The notes under the pieces were generated by a model, which saw nothing but the letters and a program-made list of their open reading frames with translations, did not search any database and had not been told where the DNA came from. A DNA stretch of 64,000 nt from Sphingomonas azotifigens NBRC 15497 (GTDB lineage Bacteria > Pseudomonadota > Alphaproteobacteria > Sphingomonadales > Sphingomonadaceae). Made by a program: the position numbers and the translations under genes. Positions 26,195-35,097 of this stretch are shown piece after piece (position 1 is the stretch's first letter; every line of letters begins with the position of its first letter). The DNA lies in the NCBI RefSeq assembly GCF_002091475.1, contig NZ_BCTR01000011.1, positions 1 through 64,000 on the forward strand. The letters run 5' to 3'.

Positions 26195-27408
26195 CCAAGC
26201 AGCGCGCGAGCGGCGGCGACGCCGGTCTTGTAGGCGCCGTGCACGGTTGAAAATTCCGTTGCCGAGCACGCCTCGCCGGCGAAGCGGATGCGCGGATCGA
26301 CGGGGGTCGCGAGGACCTCCCGGGCCGAGGCACGACCCGGCAGCGCGTGGCTGTAGCCGCCGCGGACATGCGTCTCGCGGCTCCATGCCGATCCCGCGAG
26401 CAGCCGCAGCCGCCGCCGCCACTTGCCGCCGAGCAGCGCGCAGAGTTCCTCGATCGCGAAGTCGGCGGCGCCCTGCAGGCCACGCTCGGCCATCTCGCGC
26501 GCGCCCTCGCCGCCGAACATCGCCTCGATCACCGGGCGGCCGAACGGGCGGAGCGTATAGGTGCCGGTGATGACGTTGCGCGGATCGCCGAGCAGATGGG
26601 CATTGGCCTCCAGCTCGTCCGCGCCCAGATCGATCGCCAGGAACAGCTTGTCGGCCAGCCCGAGCGGCAGCGCCGCCGCGGCGTGGAGGATGTCGTCATG
26701 GCCGCCGAGTACGATGTCGCCGCGCGCGAGGATATCGGTAGAGACGGTGACGATCGCCTGGCCCGCCACCAGCGTGCCGCGCGGCGTGTGCAGTTTGAGC
26801 GCCGTGCCCGCGCGATCGATCGCCGTCACCGGGGTGGCGAGCGCGACGCGCAGGCCTGCCGCCTGTGCCGCCACCAGCGCGCCATAGCCGGCGGGGACGC
26901 GCCAGTCGGTTTCGGTCGCAGCGTCTTCATAGGCGAGATAGTCGGCAATCGACAGTTTGGCGGTATCGACTCCATTGACGAAGCCGCTGACTGCGTCGAT
27001 CCATGCCCCCCACGGACTGCCCGGCACAAGTGCCGCACCGGCGCGGTCGCCCGGCGGCGGATCCTTGCGCAGCCGCTTCTCGAAGGCAGCGAACGCCTTG
27101 GCCGCGTCGCGCTGATCGGCATGCGAGAAGCCGATCTCGCGCCACTGCTCGCGCCAGCGCGGCAGCGTGCGATCCAGCACGAAACCGTGCAGGGCGGCGA
27201 TCTCCACCCAGGGATTGTGCTCGGCCGAGTGCAGCCAGCCGGCGCCGAGGTCGAGCGCCATGCCGTCGACATGCTCGGTCCGGGCACGGCCGCCGAGGCG
27301 CGCATCGGCCTCCACCAGCAGCACGTTCCTGCCGGCGTCGAAAAGGGTGCGGGCGGCGCCGATACCGGCAGCCCCGCCGCCAATGACGATCACATCGAAA
27401 GCTTGCAT
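26191..27408 (-). CDS. FAD-dependent flavin amine oxidase family protein
   Basis: 405 residues. N-terminal Rossmann FAD site IGGGAAGIGAARTL and the second FAD motif LVEADARLGGRART typical of monoamine oxidases and polyamine or squalene-type oxidases; the C-terminal FAD segment is RIRFAGEACS. It likely oxidises an amine; the substrate is unknown. It is the last gene of a minus-strand run that starts with methylcrotonyl-CoA carboxylase, 18 bp after the MaoC stop. Confidence 0.88.
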   Translation of the reverse strand: MQAFDVIVIGGGAAGIGAARTLFDAGRNVLLVEADARLGGRARTEHVDGMALDLGAGWLHSAEHNPWVEIAALHGFVLDRTLPRWREQWREIGFSHADQRDAAKAFAAFEKRLRKDPPPGDRAGAALVPGSPWGAWIDAVSGFVNGVDTAKLSIADYLAYEDAATETDWRVPAGYGALVAAQAAGLRVALATPVTAIDRAGTALKLHTPRGTLVAGQAIVTVSTDILARGDIVLGGHDDILHAAAALPLGLADKLFLAIDLGADELEANAHLLGDPRNVITGTYTLRPFGRPVIEAMFGGEGAREMAERGLQGAADFAIEELCALLGGKWRRRLRLLAGSAWSRETHVRGGYSHALPGRASAREVLATPVDPRIRFAGEACSATEFSTVHGAYKTGVAAARALLG

Positions 27409-27426
27409 CGCGGGTCGAAACGCGCG

Positions 27427-27876
27427 TCAGGCCGAACGGCTGCGCAGCAATGCCGATCGCAGGCATTCGCAGACCAATTCGTCGCGCTGGTTGTGCATCT
27501 GGTGGCGCCAGGTGACGATGCCCTGACCGGGGCGCGACCTGCTCGGTCGCAGCTCGACCACCTCGGAACTGGCGCGCAGCGTATCGCCGAGGAAGACCGG
27601 CTTGGGCATGACGAGCTTGTCATAGCCGAGATTGGCGACCAGCGATCCTGCGGTCGTGTCCGCCACGGTGACGCCGATCATCAGGCTGAACGTATAGGTG
27701 CCGTTGACCAGGATCTGGCCGAATTCGGACGCGCGCGCCGCCTCGGCATCGAGGTGCAGCGGCTGGGTGTTGTGGGTGAGCGCGGTGAACAGCAGATTGT
27801 CGGTCTCGGTCACCGTCCGCCGCAGCGCGTGCTCGATACGGTCCCCGATCTGCCATTCGTCGAAAAAGCGTGCCAT
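27427..27876 (-). CDS. MaoC-family (R)-hydratase-like protein
   Basis: 149 residues, single hotdog domain. The region ALTHNTQPLHLDAEAARASEFGQILVNGTYTF matches the hydratase-2 motif, with the Asn/His active pair as in enoyl-CoA hydratase 2. Probably hydrates an enoyl-CoA in the branched-chain acyl-CoA route suggested by its neighbours. Start at 27876 directly abuts the GNAT stop at 27877. Confidence 0.9.
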   Translation of the reverse strand: MARFFDEWQIGDRIEHALRRTVTETDNLLFTALTHNTQPLHLDAEAARASEFGQILVNGTYTFSLMIGVTVADTTAGSLVANLGYDKLVMPKPVFLGDTLRASSEVVELRPSRSRPGQGIVTWRHQMHNQRDELVCECLRSALLRSRSA

Positions 27877-28341
27877 TCAGCCCTGGTCCTCGTCCAGTTT
27901 CCGCTTGAAGCCGAAATGGCTCTTGGTCCAGCCGCGCGTTTCGTAGAAGCGGTGCGCGTCGACGCGGCTCTGCAGCGACATCAGCTGCACCATGCGGCAG
28001 CCGCGCGCGCGGCACTCGGCTACCGCCCAGTCTATCATTTGCCCGCCAAGTCCTTCGCCGCGCAGGGCGGAAGCGATCCGCACCGCCTCGATCTGGCCCC
28101 GCCACGCACCGCGAAAGGCGATGCCGGGCAGGTAGCTGAGCTGCATCGTGCCGACCACCGCACCGTCCCGTTCTGCGACAATCAGCCGCTGATTGGGGTC
28201 CCGATCGATATCGGCGAAGGCCATTTCGTAGCGCGGATCGAGCGGCAGCGAGGCGTCCTCGCGGCCGCGGCTGAGATCGTCGTCGTCGAGCAGCGCGACG
28301 ATCGCGGGCAGGTCGGCAAGGGTGGCGTCGCGGAAGATCAT
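27877..28341 (-). CDS. GNAT-family N-acetyltransferase
   Basis: 154 residues from the ATG at 28341. Motif A of GNAT enzymes (acetyl-CoA binding) is VRIASALRGEGLGGQMIDWA, and RFYETRGW closes the fold. The target is unknown. The start overlaps the mccA stop (ATGA), so it is translationally coupled to the carboxylase subunit. Confidence 0.9.
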   Translation of the reverse strand: MIFRDATLADLPAIVALLDDDDLSRGREDASLPLDPRYEMAFADIDRDPNQRLIVAERDGAVVGTMQLSYLPGIAFRGAWRGQIEAVRIASALRGEGLGGQMIDWAVAECRARGCRMVQLMSLQSRVDAHRFYETRGWTKSHFGFKRKLDEDQG

Positions 28342-30212
28342 GCCGCTTTCTCCACGCGCACGAGCAGCGTGCCTTCGGTGACCTGCCCGCCGGCGGTGAC
28401 CGGAAGTTCGGCGATCGTGCCGTCGAACGGGGCGGTGAGGGCGTGCTCCATCTTCATCGCCTCCAACGTGACGAGCCGCTGGCCCTTGGCGACGTGCGCG
28501 CCCGGCGTGACGTCCACCGCGGTGACGCGGCCGGGCATGGGAGCGAGCAGGGCGCCGTCGGCGGCAGTGCCCAATCCTTGAGACCGGAACGCCCAAGGCT
28601 GCACCGAAAAGGCATAGCCCTGATGAAACTTCACCACCCCCGTATTCAAAGGGATAGCGCGCGCGGCGTTGTTCGCGTGCGGGAAAACGTCTTGCGGAAG
28701 TTCTGCTTCGACAGGCGCGTCGTCGATCAGCAGCCGTACGCCTAGATTGGGTTGCGCGTTCAAGCGAAACCCGGAGCTGGCAAGCGTTCTCGCTTCCTCA
28801 GCCGGATAAAGAAGGCATAACGCAGCGTCGAGGGCATCCGCGCTGAGTTCGGGCTTGGCAACCAGCCTGTCCTGCTCTCGCGCGATGAACCCCGTGTCGA
28901 TTTGTCCGGCCTGGAACGGTGGTGCGTCGAGCAGCTTCGCCAAAAACCCAGCATTGGTCCGGATCGGCCAAACGTCGCAGGTCGCGCACATGCCTTGCAG
29001 ATCGGCGATGGCCTCTTCGCGCGTGGGCGCCGCGGCAACGAGTTTCGCGATCATCGGGTCATAGAAGGGCGAGATCGCGCCCCCTTCGACAATTCCGCTT
29101 TCGATGCGGTACCCACCAACCCTGAAATGTTCGAGCCGCCCAACGCTGGGCAGGAACCCCTTGGCCGGATCCTCCGCATAGAGCCGCGCTTCCACCGCCC
29201 AGCCGTTGATGGACAGCTCCTCCTGCCGCCTGGGCAGCGGCTCGCCGCTGGCGACGCGGAGCTGCCATTCGACCAGGTCGACGCCGGTGATCTCCTCGGT
29301 CACCGGATGCTCGACTTGCAGCCGGGTGTTCATTTCCATGAACCAGATGCGGTCGGCGCGCAGGCCTTCGCTGGCGTCGGCGATGAACTCGATCGTCCCT
29401 GCGCCGACATAGTCGACCGCCTTGGCCGCGCGCACCGCCGCCGCACAGATCGCCGCGCGGGTATCGCCGTCCATGCCGGGCGCGGGGGCTTCCTCGATCA
29501 CCTTCTGGTGGCGGCGCTGGAGCGAGCAGTCGCGCTCGAACAGGTGGACGACATTGCCATGGGTGTCGCCGAACACCTGCACTTCGATATGGCGGGGGCT
29601 GAGGATGTACTTTTCCAGCAGCACCCGGTCGTCGCCGAAGGAGGAGGCTGCCTCGCGCTTGCAGCTGGCGAGCGCGTCGGCGAAGTCGGCGGCGCTTTCC
29701 ACCCGCCGCATGCCCTTGCCGCCGCCACCCGCGACCGCCTTGATCAGGACCGGATAGCCGATCGCACCGGCCTCGGCCTGGAGCCGCTCGGGCGACTGGT
29801 CCTCGCCCAGATAGCCGGGGGTGACCGGCACGCCCGCCGCGATCATCCGCGCCTTGGCGGCATCCTTGAGGCCCATGGCGCGGATGCTGTCCGGCTTCGG
29901 CCCGACCCAGACCAGCCCGGCGGCGATGACCGCCTCGGCGAAGTCGGCATTTTCGGAAAGGAAGCCATAGCCCGGGTGGACGGCTTCCGCGCCGGTCGCC
30001 TTGGCCGCCGCGATGATCTTGTCGCCGACCAGATAGCTCTCGCGCGCTGGGGACGGGCCGATATGCACGGCCGCGTCGGCCTGGCGGACGTGGAGCGCGT
30101 TCGAGTCGGCGTCCGAATAGACCGCGATCGTGCGCAAACCCATCGCCCGGGCGGTGCGAATGATGCGGCAGGCAATTTCGCCGCGATTGGCGATGAGCAG
30201 CGATTTCAGCAT
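28338..30212 (-). CDS. mccA: 3-Methylcrotonyl-CoA carboxylase, biotin-containing alpha subunit
   Basis: 624 residues from the ATG at 30212 (GGGAG eight bases upstream; a GTG three codons earlier is less likely). Biotin carboxylase domain (ANRGEIACRI, GGGGKGMRRV, EMNTRLQVEHPVTE) and a C-terminal biotinyl domain with EAMKMEH, biotinyl-Lys587. With MccB it carboxylates 3-methylcrotonyl-CoA in leucine breakdown. Acetyl- or propionyl-CoA carboxylase is the alternative; mccB and isovaleryl-CoA dehydrogenase nearby favour leucine. Confidence 0.92.
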   Translation of the reverse strand: MLKSLLIANRGEIACRIIRTARAMGLRTIAVYSDADSNALHVRQADAAVHIGPSPARESYLVGDKIIAAAKATGAEAVHPGYGFLSENADFAEAVIAAGLVWVGPKPDSIRAMGLKDAAKARMIAAGVPVTPGYLGEDQSPERLQAEAGAIGYPVLIKAVAGGGGKGMRRVESAADFADALASCKREAASSFGDDRVLLEKYILSPRHIEVQVFGDTHGNVVHLFERDCSLQRRHQKVIEEAPAPGMDGDTRAAICAAAVRAAKAVDYVGAGTIEFIADASEGLRADRIWFMEMNTRLQVEHPVTEEITGVDLVEWQLRVASGEPLPRRQEELSINGWAVEARLYAEDPAKGFLPSVGRLEHFRVGGYRIESGIVEGGAISPFYDPMIAKLVAAAPTREEAIADLQGMCATCDVWPIRTNAGFLAKLLDAPPFQAGQIDTGFIAREQDRLVAKPELSADALDAALCLLYPAEEARTLASSGFRLNAQPNLGVRLLIDDAPVEAELPQDVFPHANNAARAIPLNTGVVKFHQGYAFSVQPWAFRSQGLGTAADGALLAPMPGRVTAVDVTPGAHVAKGQRLVTLEAMKMEHALTAPFDGTIAELPVTAGGQVTEGTLLVRVEKAA

Positions 30213-30338
30213 GATAGGCACTCCCGGCCGGCGCGAACTTGATGAAAGTCGCGCATGTCGATCAAGAAAATAACGGCGATGTTTGGTCCGGTGGCCATGG
30301 CCGAGCCTAGGCAGATTTCGCTTGTGTAGGACAGCCCC

Positions 30339-30653
30339 TCACGGGTGGCGCTCCGGAAAGCCATGGCGGGTGTGGAGCGCGGCGAGCACGCCCTCGATGT
30401 CGTTCGCGAACCCGCCCTCGGCAAAGGCGAGCGCGGGGAGGTTCTGGTTTTCCTCGCCAAGCCGCGCGATCACCGCGGCGCGGGGACGCGGCCAGGCGAC
30501 GCGGATCACCGCGATGTTCGCGGCGCGCTCCGGGAAGGCGGCGAGCAGGCCCTCCACGGTGATGCAGTCCTTGCAGTAGAAGCGCCGCGTGCCGCCATAG
30601 GCCGGGTCGGCCCAGTCGGTGTCGAGGACGAACAGCGTGTCGCGGGCCGTCAT
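30339..30653 (-). CDS. DUF3088 family protein
   Basis: 104 residues. Matches DUF3088: an N-terminal ADPAYGGTRRFYCKDC segment with two Cys, then RVAWPRPRAAVIA and GEENQNLPALAF. The fold looks thioredoxin-like, but no function is established. Start overlaps the stop of the NTF2-like gene (ATGA). A 126-bp gap separates it from mccA. Confidence 0.85.
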   Translation of the reverse strand: MTARDTLFVLDTDWADPAYGGTRRFYCKDCITVEGLLAAFPERAANIAVIRVAWPRPRAAVIARLGEENQNLPALAFAEGGFANDIEGVLAALHTRHGFPERHP

Positions 30654-31174
30654 GCCGGGCACCCGGTGGTGCGCTGGTTCCAGCTCAGGCTGGCGATCTT
30701 CCAGGCGCCGTTCTCGCGGACCAGGCTGAAATGGTCGGTGCCGCAATGGTGCACCTTGCCGTTGAGCCGGAAGACATAGGGCGCCCACACCATCGCGAGG
30801 TCGCCGTCGATTTCGACCGCCGGCGTGGAAATACGCTCCTCGAAGGTATCGGACCCGGGCTCGAAGCGCGCCAGTAATTCCGGCCACGCCATGAACCGGA
30901 CCGAGGCGCCATCCGCCGCTTCCGTGACGATCGTCGCGCCGCCCTCTGCACGCAAGACGCTGCGCACCGCCGCAGCATCGCGCGTGTTGATCCCGGCGAG
31001 CAGGCGCTCGACCGTCGCGAGCACCGCCCGTTCGTCGCTGCCGTCTGGCGGCGCGAGCGGGTTGGCCGGGGGCAGTTTGCTCGGCGACGGCACGCTGCGC
31101 GGCGGGTTGGCAGCGGGCGGGGGCAGCCCGGCGGTCTGCGGGGCCAGGGTGAGGGCGAGGAGGGGGAGGAGCAT
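30650..31174 (-). CDS. Secreted NTF2-like (SnoaL/DUF4440-type) protein
   Basis: 174 residues. Short hydrophobic N-terminus (MLLPLLALTLAPQTAG), a Pro-rich linker (about 20-45), then an NTF2-like cone domain (DERAVLATVERLLAGINTRD to NGAWKIASLSW). Such domains bind small hydrophobic ligands or act as isomerase or hydratase folds; no catalytic set is clear here. The start lies 5 bp after the DUF559 stop. Confidence 0.72.
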   Translation of the reverse strand: MLLPLLALTLAPQTAGLPPPAANPPRSVPSPSKLPPANPLAPPDGSDERAVLATVERLLAGINTRDAAAVRSVLRAEGGATIVTEAADGASVRFMAWPELLARFEPGSDTFEERISTPAVEIDGDLAMVWAPYVFRLNGKVHHCGTDHFSLVRENGAWKIASLSWNQRTTGCPA

Positions 31175-31179
31175 GCGTT

Positions 31180-31608
31180 TCAGCCTTGAAATTCCTCCCC
31201 GGAACGGGGAGGGGGACCGCCGGCCGAAAGCCGGTGGTGGAGGGGAAGCCGCGCGCGGCAGGCGCGAACGATATGGACCAGGACGGCGTCGAGGTCGCGC
31301 AGGATCTCGCTGGCGGGGATGCGAAGCGTACCGAAGCCGCGTTGCTCGAGGCTGCTATCGCGGCGAGCGTCGCGTTCTGGCCGGTCGCCACGTGCATGGG
31401 CCTCGCCGTCTACTTCGATCGCGAGCCGGGCCTCCAGGCAGGCAAAATCGATCCGATAGCCGAGCTGTGGGTTCTGGCGGCGAAACTTGAACCCGCCCGG
31501 GCGCTTGCGCAACTGCTGCCAGAGGAGAACTTCCGGCAACTCCAGCTTGGCGCGATCCTCGCGGGCCTGTTCGACCGCTCGGCGGGGCGTGCGGAGGATT
31601 TCGGGCAT
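31180..31608 (-). CDS. DUF559 (Vsr/PD-(D/E)xK-like) endonuclease encoded in an inverted-repeat cassette
   Basis: 142 residues. Restriction-endonuclease-like core: helix LPEVLLWQQLRKR, FRRQNPQLGYRIDF (Asp54), then LAIEVDGEAH (Glu65, Asp67, His71), and the C-terminal helix region ILRDLDAVLVHIVRAC. This is the DUF559 family, related to Vsr nicking endonucleases. The ATG directly abuts the right inverted repeat, whose last bases, GGAGGGGAA, form the ribosome-binding site. The last 20 or so codons are written by the left inverted repeat, giving an unstructured tail with PPPRSGEE. DNA nicking or cleavage is predicted from the family; the real target is unknown. Confidence 0.85.
   Translation of the reverse strand: MPEILRTPRRAVEQAREDRAKLELPEVLLWQQLRKRPGGFKFRRQNPQLGYRIDFACLEARLAIEVDGEAHARGDRPERDARRDSSLEQRGFGTLRIPASEILRDLDAVLVHIVRACRARLPLHHRLSAGGPPPRSGEEFQG
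31190..31247. repeat. Left 58-bp inverted repeat of the DUF559 cassette
   Basis: Begins AATTCCTCCCCGGAACGGGG. Hairpin 1 is CCTCCCC with GGGGAGG. Hairpin 2 spans ACCGCCGGC with GCCGGTGGT. It ends GGTGGAGGGGAA. It encodes the C-terminal tail of the nuclease on the opposite strand. Confidence 0.88.
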
Positions 31609-31666
31609 TTCCCCTCCACCACGCGGCTGCGCCGCGCGGTCCCCCTCCCCGTGCCGGGGAGGAATT
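31609..31666. repeat. Right 58-bp inverted repeat of the DUF559 cassette
   Basis: Its reverse complement matches 31190-31247 over the whole 58 bp, with about 8 differences, most of them in hairpin 2, where they come as compensating pairs (ACCGCGCGGC with GCCGCGTGGT). The end next to the gene supplies the ribosome-binding site. Confidence 0.88.
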
Positions 31667-31685
31667 GGAGGGGCCGGTTCGCCCC

Positions 31686-33287
31686 TCACATCCGGAACAC
31701 GCCGAACTGCGGCCGCTCCGGGATCGGCGCGTTGAGCGTCGCCGCCAGCGCGAGGCCCAGCACGTCGCGGGTTTGCGCCGGATCGATGATGCCGTCGTCC
31801 CACAGCCGCGCGGTGGCGTGCCAGGGATTGCCCTCGTCCTCATACTTCTGCCGGATGGGCGCCTTGAACGCCTCGGCTTCCTCCGGCGACCAGCCCGCGG
31901 CATCCCGGTGGACCGTCGCCAGCACGCTCGCCGCCTGCTCGCCGCCCATCACGCTGATGCGGGCATTGGGCCAGCTGAACAGGAAGCGGGGCGAATAGGC
32001 CCGGCCGCACATGCCGTAATTGCCGGCGCCGAAGCTGCCGCCGATCAGGATGGTGAGCTTGGGCACGGTTGCCGTCGCCACCGCCGTCACCAGCTTGGCG
32101 CCATGTTTCGCAATGCCTTCCGCCTCATATTTCCCGCCGACCATGAAGCCGGAGATGTTCTGGAGGAAGAGCAGCGGGATGCGGCGCTGGCAGGCCAGCT
32201 CGATGAAATGCGCGCCCTTCTGCGCGCTTTCGGAGAACAGCACGCCGTTATTGGCGAGGATCGCGACCGGCATCCCCCAGATATGCGCGAAGCCGCAGAC
32301 CAGCGAGCTGCCGTACAGCGCCTTGAATTCGTGGAACTCGGAAGCATCGACCAGCCGCGCGATCACCTCGTGCACGTCATAGGGCGCGCGGACATCGGCG
32401 GGGAGGATGCCGTACAGCTCTTCGGCCGCGTATTTGGGCGGGCGCGGGGCCTTCAGCGCGATATCGGGGACGCGGTCGGCGGGCAAATGGCTGACAATGT
32501 CGCGGACGATGGTCAGCGCATGCTCGTCATTCTCGGCCAGATGATCGACCACGCCCGAGCGGCGGGCATGGAGGTCGCCGCCGCCGAGATCCTCGGCGCT
32601 GATTTCCTCGCCGGTCGCCGCCTTCACCAGCGGCGGGCCGGCGAGGAAGATCGTGCCCTGGTTGCGGACGATCACGCTCTCGTCGGACATGGCCGGCACG
32701 TACGCGCCGCCCGCGGTGCAGCTGCCCATCACGCAGGCGATCTGCGGGATGCCCTGCGCGGACATTGTCGCCTGGTTGAAGAAGATGCGGCCGAAATGCT
32801 CCTTGTCCGGGAACACCTCGGCCTGGTGCGGCAGGTTGGCGCCGCCGCTGTCGACCAGATAGATGCAGGGCAGGCGGTTGGCTTCGGCGATCTCCTGTGC
32901 GCGGAGATGCTTCTTCACCGTCATCGGGTAGTAGGTCCCGCCCTTCACGGTGGCGTCGTTGCAGACGATCATGCAGCTGCGGCCCGAGACGCGGCCGATG
33001 CCGGCGATGATGCCGGCGCCGGGGACCTCGCCGTCATAGAGGTCGCAGGCGGCGAGCTGGCCGATCTCGAGGAAGGGGCTGCCCGGATCGAGCAGCCGCT
33101 CGACTCGCTCACGGGGGAGCAACTTGCCGCGCGCGACATGCTTGGCGCGGGCGGACTCGCTGCCGCCGAGTGCGGCCTGCGCAACATCGGCGCGGAGCTT
33201 CTCGGCGAGCGCGCGGTGGTGCGCGGCCTGGGCGCGGAACTGGTCGCTGTCGGGGTTGACGGCGGTGGGAAGGATGGGGGCGGTCAT
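31686..33287 (-). CDS. mccB: 3-Methylcrotonyl-CoA carboxylase, carboxyltransferase beta subunit
   Basis: 533 residues, the usual length. Two crotonase-fold carboxyltransferase halves: [20 protein letters not shown] and [17 protein letters not shown] in the first, [25 protein letters not shown] and [20 protein letters not shown] in the second. The sequence resembles MCC-beta more than propionyl-CoA carboxylase beta. It transfers carboxyl from biotin on MccA to 3-methylcrotonyl-CoA. The stop lies 20 bp from the right end of the DUF559 cassette, which separates it from the rest of the minus-strand run. Confidence 0.94.
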   Translation of the reverse strand: MTAPILPTAVNPDSDQFRAQAAHHRALAEKLRADVAQAALGGSESARAKHVARGKLLPRERVERLLDPGSPFLEIGQLAACDLYDGEVPGAGIIAGIGRVSGRSCMIVCNDATVKGGTYYPMTVKKHLRAQEIAEANRLPCIYLVDSGGANLPHQAEVFPDKEHFGRIFFNQATMSAQGIPQIACVMGSCTAGGAYVPAMSDESVIVRNQGTIFLAGPPLVKAATGEEISAEDLGGGDLHARRSGVVDHLAENDEHALTIVRDIVSHLPADRVPDIALKAPRPPKYAAEELYGILPADVRAPYDVHEVIARLVDASEFHEFKALYGSSLVCGFAHIWGMPVAILANNGVLFSESAQKGAHFIELACQRRIPLLFLQNISGFMVGGKYEAEGIAKHGAKLVTAVATATVPKLTILIGGSFGAGNYGMCGRAYSPRFLFSWPNARISVMGGEQAASVLATVHRDAAGWSPEEAEAFKAPIRQKYEDEGNPWHATARLWDDGIIDPAQTRDVLGLALAATLNAPIPERPQFGVFRM

Positions 33288-33293
33288 GCTGCT

Positions 33294-33406
33294 TAGCCCC
33301 TCCCCTTTAGGGGAGGGGTTGGGGTGGGGGATGACCGACGAGCGAATCCGCGGCTGGGGGCGAAGTGCCCCACCCCAACCCCTCCCCTGAAGGGGAGGGG
33401 CTTAAG
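33294..33406. repeat. REPIN-like inverted repeat pair D
   Basis: Left arm CCCCTCCCC-TTTA-GGGGAGGGG, then TTGGGGTGGG; the right arm is the reverse complement (CCCACCCCAACCCC, then CCCTGAAGGGG). The core of about 40 bp differs from that of repeats A to C. It fills the gap between ivd and mccB. Confidence 0.85.
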
Positions 33407-33417
33407 AAGAAGCGCGC

Positions 33418-34575
33418 TCACGCCGCCGCCCCCAGCAATTCGCGGCCGATCAGCATGCGGCGGATCTCGTTGGTCCCCGCGCCGATGTCGAGCAGCTTGG
33501 CGTCGCGGAGGAAGCGCTCGACCGGCCAGTCCTTGGTGTAGCCGGCGCCGCCCAGCGCCTGCACCGCCTCGCCGGCGACGCGGAAGGCGTTTTCGCTGGC
33601 CAGCAGGATCGCGCCGGCCGCGTCGAAGCGCGTCGTCTTGCCCGCGTCGCAGCTGCGCGCCACGGCATAGACATAGGCCCGGGCGGAATTGAGCGCGACA
33701 TACATGTCGGCGACCTTGGCCTGCATCAGCTGGAAGCTGCCGATCGCCTGGCCGAACTGCTTGCGCTCGCGCAGGTACGGCAGCACGACGTCGAGACAGG
33801 CCTGCATGATGCCGAGCTGGATGCCGGCGAGCACGGTGCGCTCATAGTCGAGCCCGCTCATCAGCACCGCGACGCCGCCGTTGAGCGGGCCCATCACGTT
33901 CGCCTCGGGCACTTCGCAATCGGTGAACACCAGTTCCGAGGTGGGCGAGCCGCGCATGCCCATCTTGTCGATCTTCTGGCCGATCGCGAAGCCGGGCATG
34001 TCCTTCTCGATCAGGAACGTCGTGATGCCGCGCGAGCCTTCGCCGGTCTTGGCGTAGACCACCAGCGTGTCGGCGTACGCCGCGTTGGTGATCCAGAATT
34101 TGGTGCCGCTCAGCACATAGCCGCCCTGAACCTTCTCGGCCTTGAGCTTCATCGAGACGACGTCGGAGCCGGCACCGGCCTCGGACATCGCCAGGCTGCC
34201 GACATGCTCGCCCGAGATCAGCTTGGGCAGGTACTTGGCCTTCTGCGCTTCATTGCCCCAGCGGGCGATCTGGTTGACGCAGAGGTTCGAATGCGCGCCG
34301 TAGCTGAGCCCGATCGAGGCGGAGGCGCGGGCGACTTCCTCGCAGGCGATGACATGTTCGAGATAGCCGAGACCGAGGCCGCCATCGGCCTCCGGCACGG
34401 TGATGCCGTGCAGGCCGAGTTCGCCCATCGCGGCCCAGAGTTCGTCGCGCGGGAACCAGTCCTCGGCATCGATCCGCGCGGCCAAGGGCGCGATCTTGTC
34501 GCGGGCGAAGCGCGCGGTGGTGTCGCGGATCATGTCGGCGGAATCGCCGAGGGCGAAGTCGAAGTCGGGGGTCAT
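33418..34575 (-). CDS. ivd: Isovaleryl-CoA dehydrogenase
   Basis: 385 residues from the ATG at 34575; the open frame extends upstream into the Rieske gene region. Acyl-CoA dehydrogenase fold. [11 protein letters not shown] contains the catalytic Glu in the position used by isovaleryl-CoA dehydrogenases; other motifs are [24 protein letters not shown] and [21 protein letters not shown]. Oxidises isovaleryl-CoA to 3-methylcrotonyl-CoA, the step before MccAB. Start overlaps the stop of the Rieske gene by 4 bp. Confidence 0.94.
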   Translation of the reverse strand: MTPDFDFALGDSADMIRDTTARFARDKIAPLAARIDAEDWFPRDELWAAMGELGLHGITVPEADGGLGLGYLEHVIACEEVARASASIGLSYGAHSNLCVNQIARWGNEAQKAKYLPKLISGEHVGSLAMSEAGAGSDVVSMKLKAEKVQGGYVLSGTKFWITNAAYADTLVVYAKTGEGSRGITTFLIEKDMPGFAIGQKIDKMGMRGSPTSELVFTDCEVPEANVMGPLNGGVAVLMSGLDYERTVLAGIQLGIMQACLDVVLPYLRERKQFGQAIGSFQLMQAKVADMYVALNSARAYVYAVARSCDAGKTTRFDAAGAILLASENAFRVAGEAVQALGGAGYTKDWPVERFLRDAKLLDIGAGTNEIRRMLIGRELLGAAA

Positions 34576-34943
34576 GCTTTGTCCTCTCCAACGGTCACGA
34601 TCATGCCGTCGATTATGGTTACGGGCCATGGAAGCAGTCGCGCGCCGACGCAAGGGCCGCCGACGCACCGGCCCTCCTCCACGGTGTAGAGCGCGCCGTG
34701 CCAGCTGCACTGGATATGGCTGGCGTCGGGGGTGAGATAGGCGTCGAGCTGCTGGGTCAGCGGCACGGGCATGTGGGCACAGCGATCGACATAGCCATAG
34801 ACCTGGCCGCCGCGGCGGACGACGAAGCCGTGGAAGCGGCCGGCGCGCATCTCCAGCACGAAGTTGCGCGCGGTGCCGTCGGGGATCAGGTCGAGCGGGC
34901 CGAGCGTCACGCCGGCGGGGGTTTTCGTCAGTCGATCGGTCAT
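34572..34943 (-). CDS. Rieske 2Fe-2S ferredoxin-like protein
   Basis: 123 residues, a single Rieske domain. Cluster ligands are Cys55 and His57 (DRCAHMPV) and Cys79 and His82 ([10 protein letters not shown]). It is likely a small electron carrier. It is coupled to ivd by an ATGA overlap, so it may supply or take electrons in this pathway; this is inference, as acyl-CoA dehydrogenases normally use ETF. Confidence 0.9.
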   Translation of the reverse strand: MTDRLTKTPAGVTLGPLDLIPDGTARNFVLEMRAGRFHGFVVRRGGQVYGYVDRCAHMPVPLTQQLDAYLTPDASHIQCSWHGALYTVEEGRCVGGPCVGARLLPWPVTIIDGMIVTVGEDKA

Positions 34944-34969
34944 GCGGTGGGGGAAACTTCCAAGTCTGC

Positions 34970-35076
34970 GTTCCCCTTCCGCTTGCGGGAGGGGTTAGGG
35001 GAGGGGCTGAGCGCTATCAGCGCTGCTGCCACGTCAGTCCCTCCCCCTACCCCTCCCGCAAGCGGGAGGGGAGCGT
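34970..35076. repeat. REPIN-like inverted repeat pair E
   Basis: Left arm: CCCCTTCCGCTTGCGGGAGG then GGTTAGGGGAGGGG. Right arm is its reverse complement (CCCTCCCCCTACCCCTCCC, then GCAAGCGGGAGGGG). The core holds AGCGCTATCAGCGCT. It lies between hmgA and the Rieske gene. Confidence 0.85.
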
Positions 35077-35097
35077 CTGCTGCGGCGGTAGAGCAGA

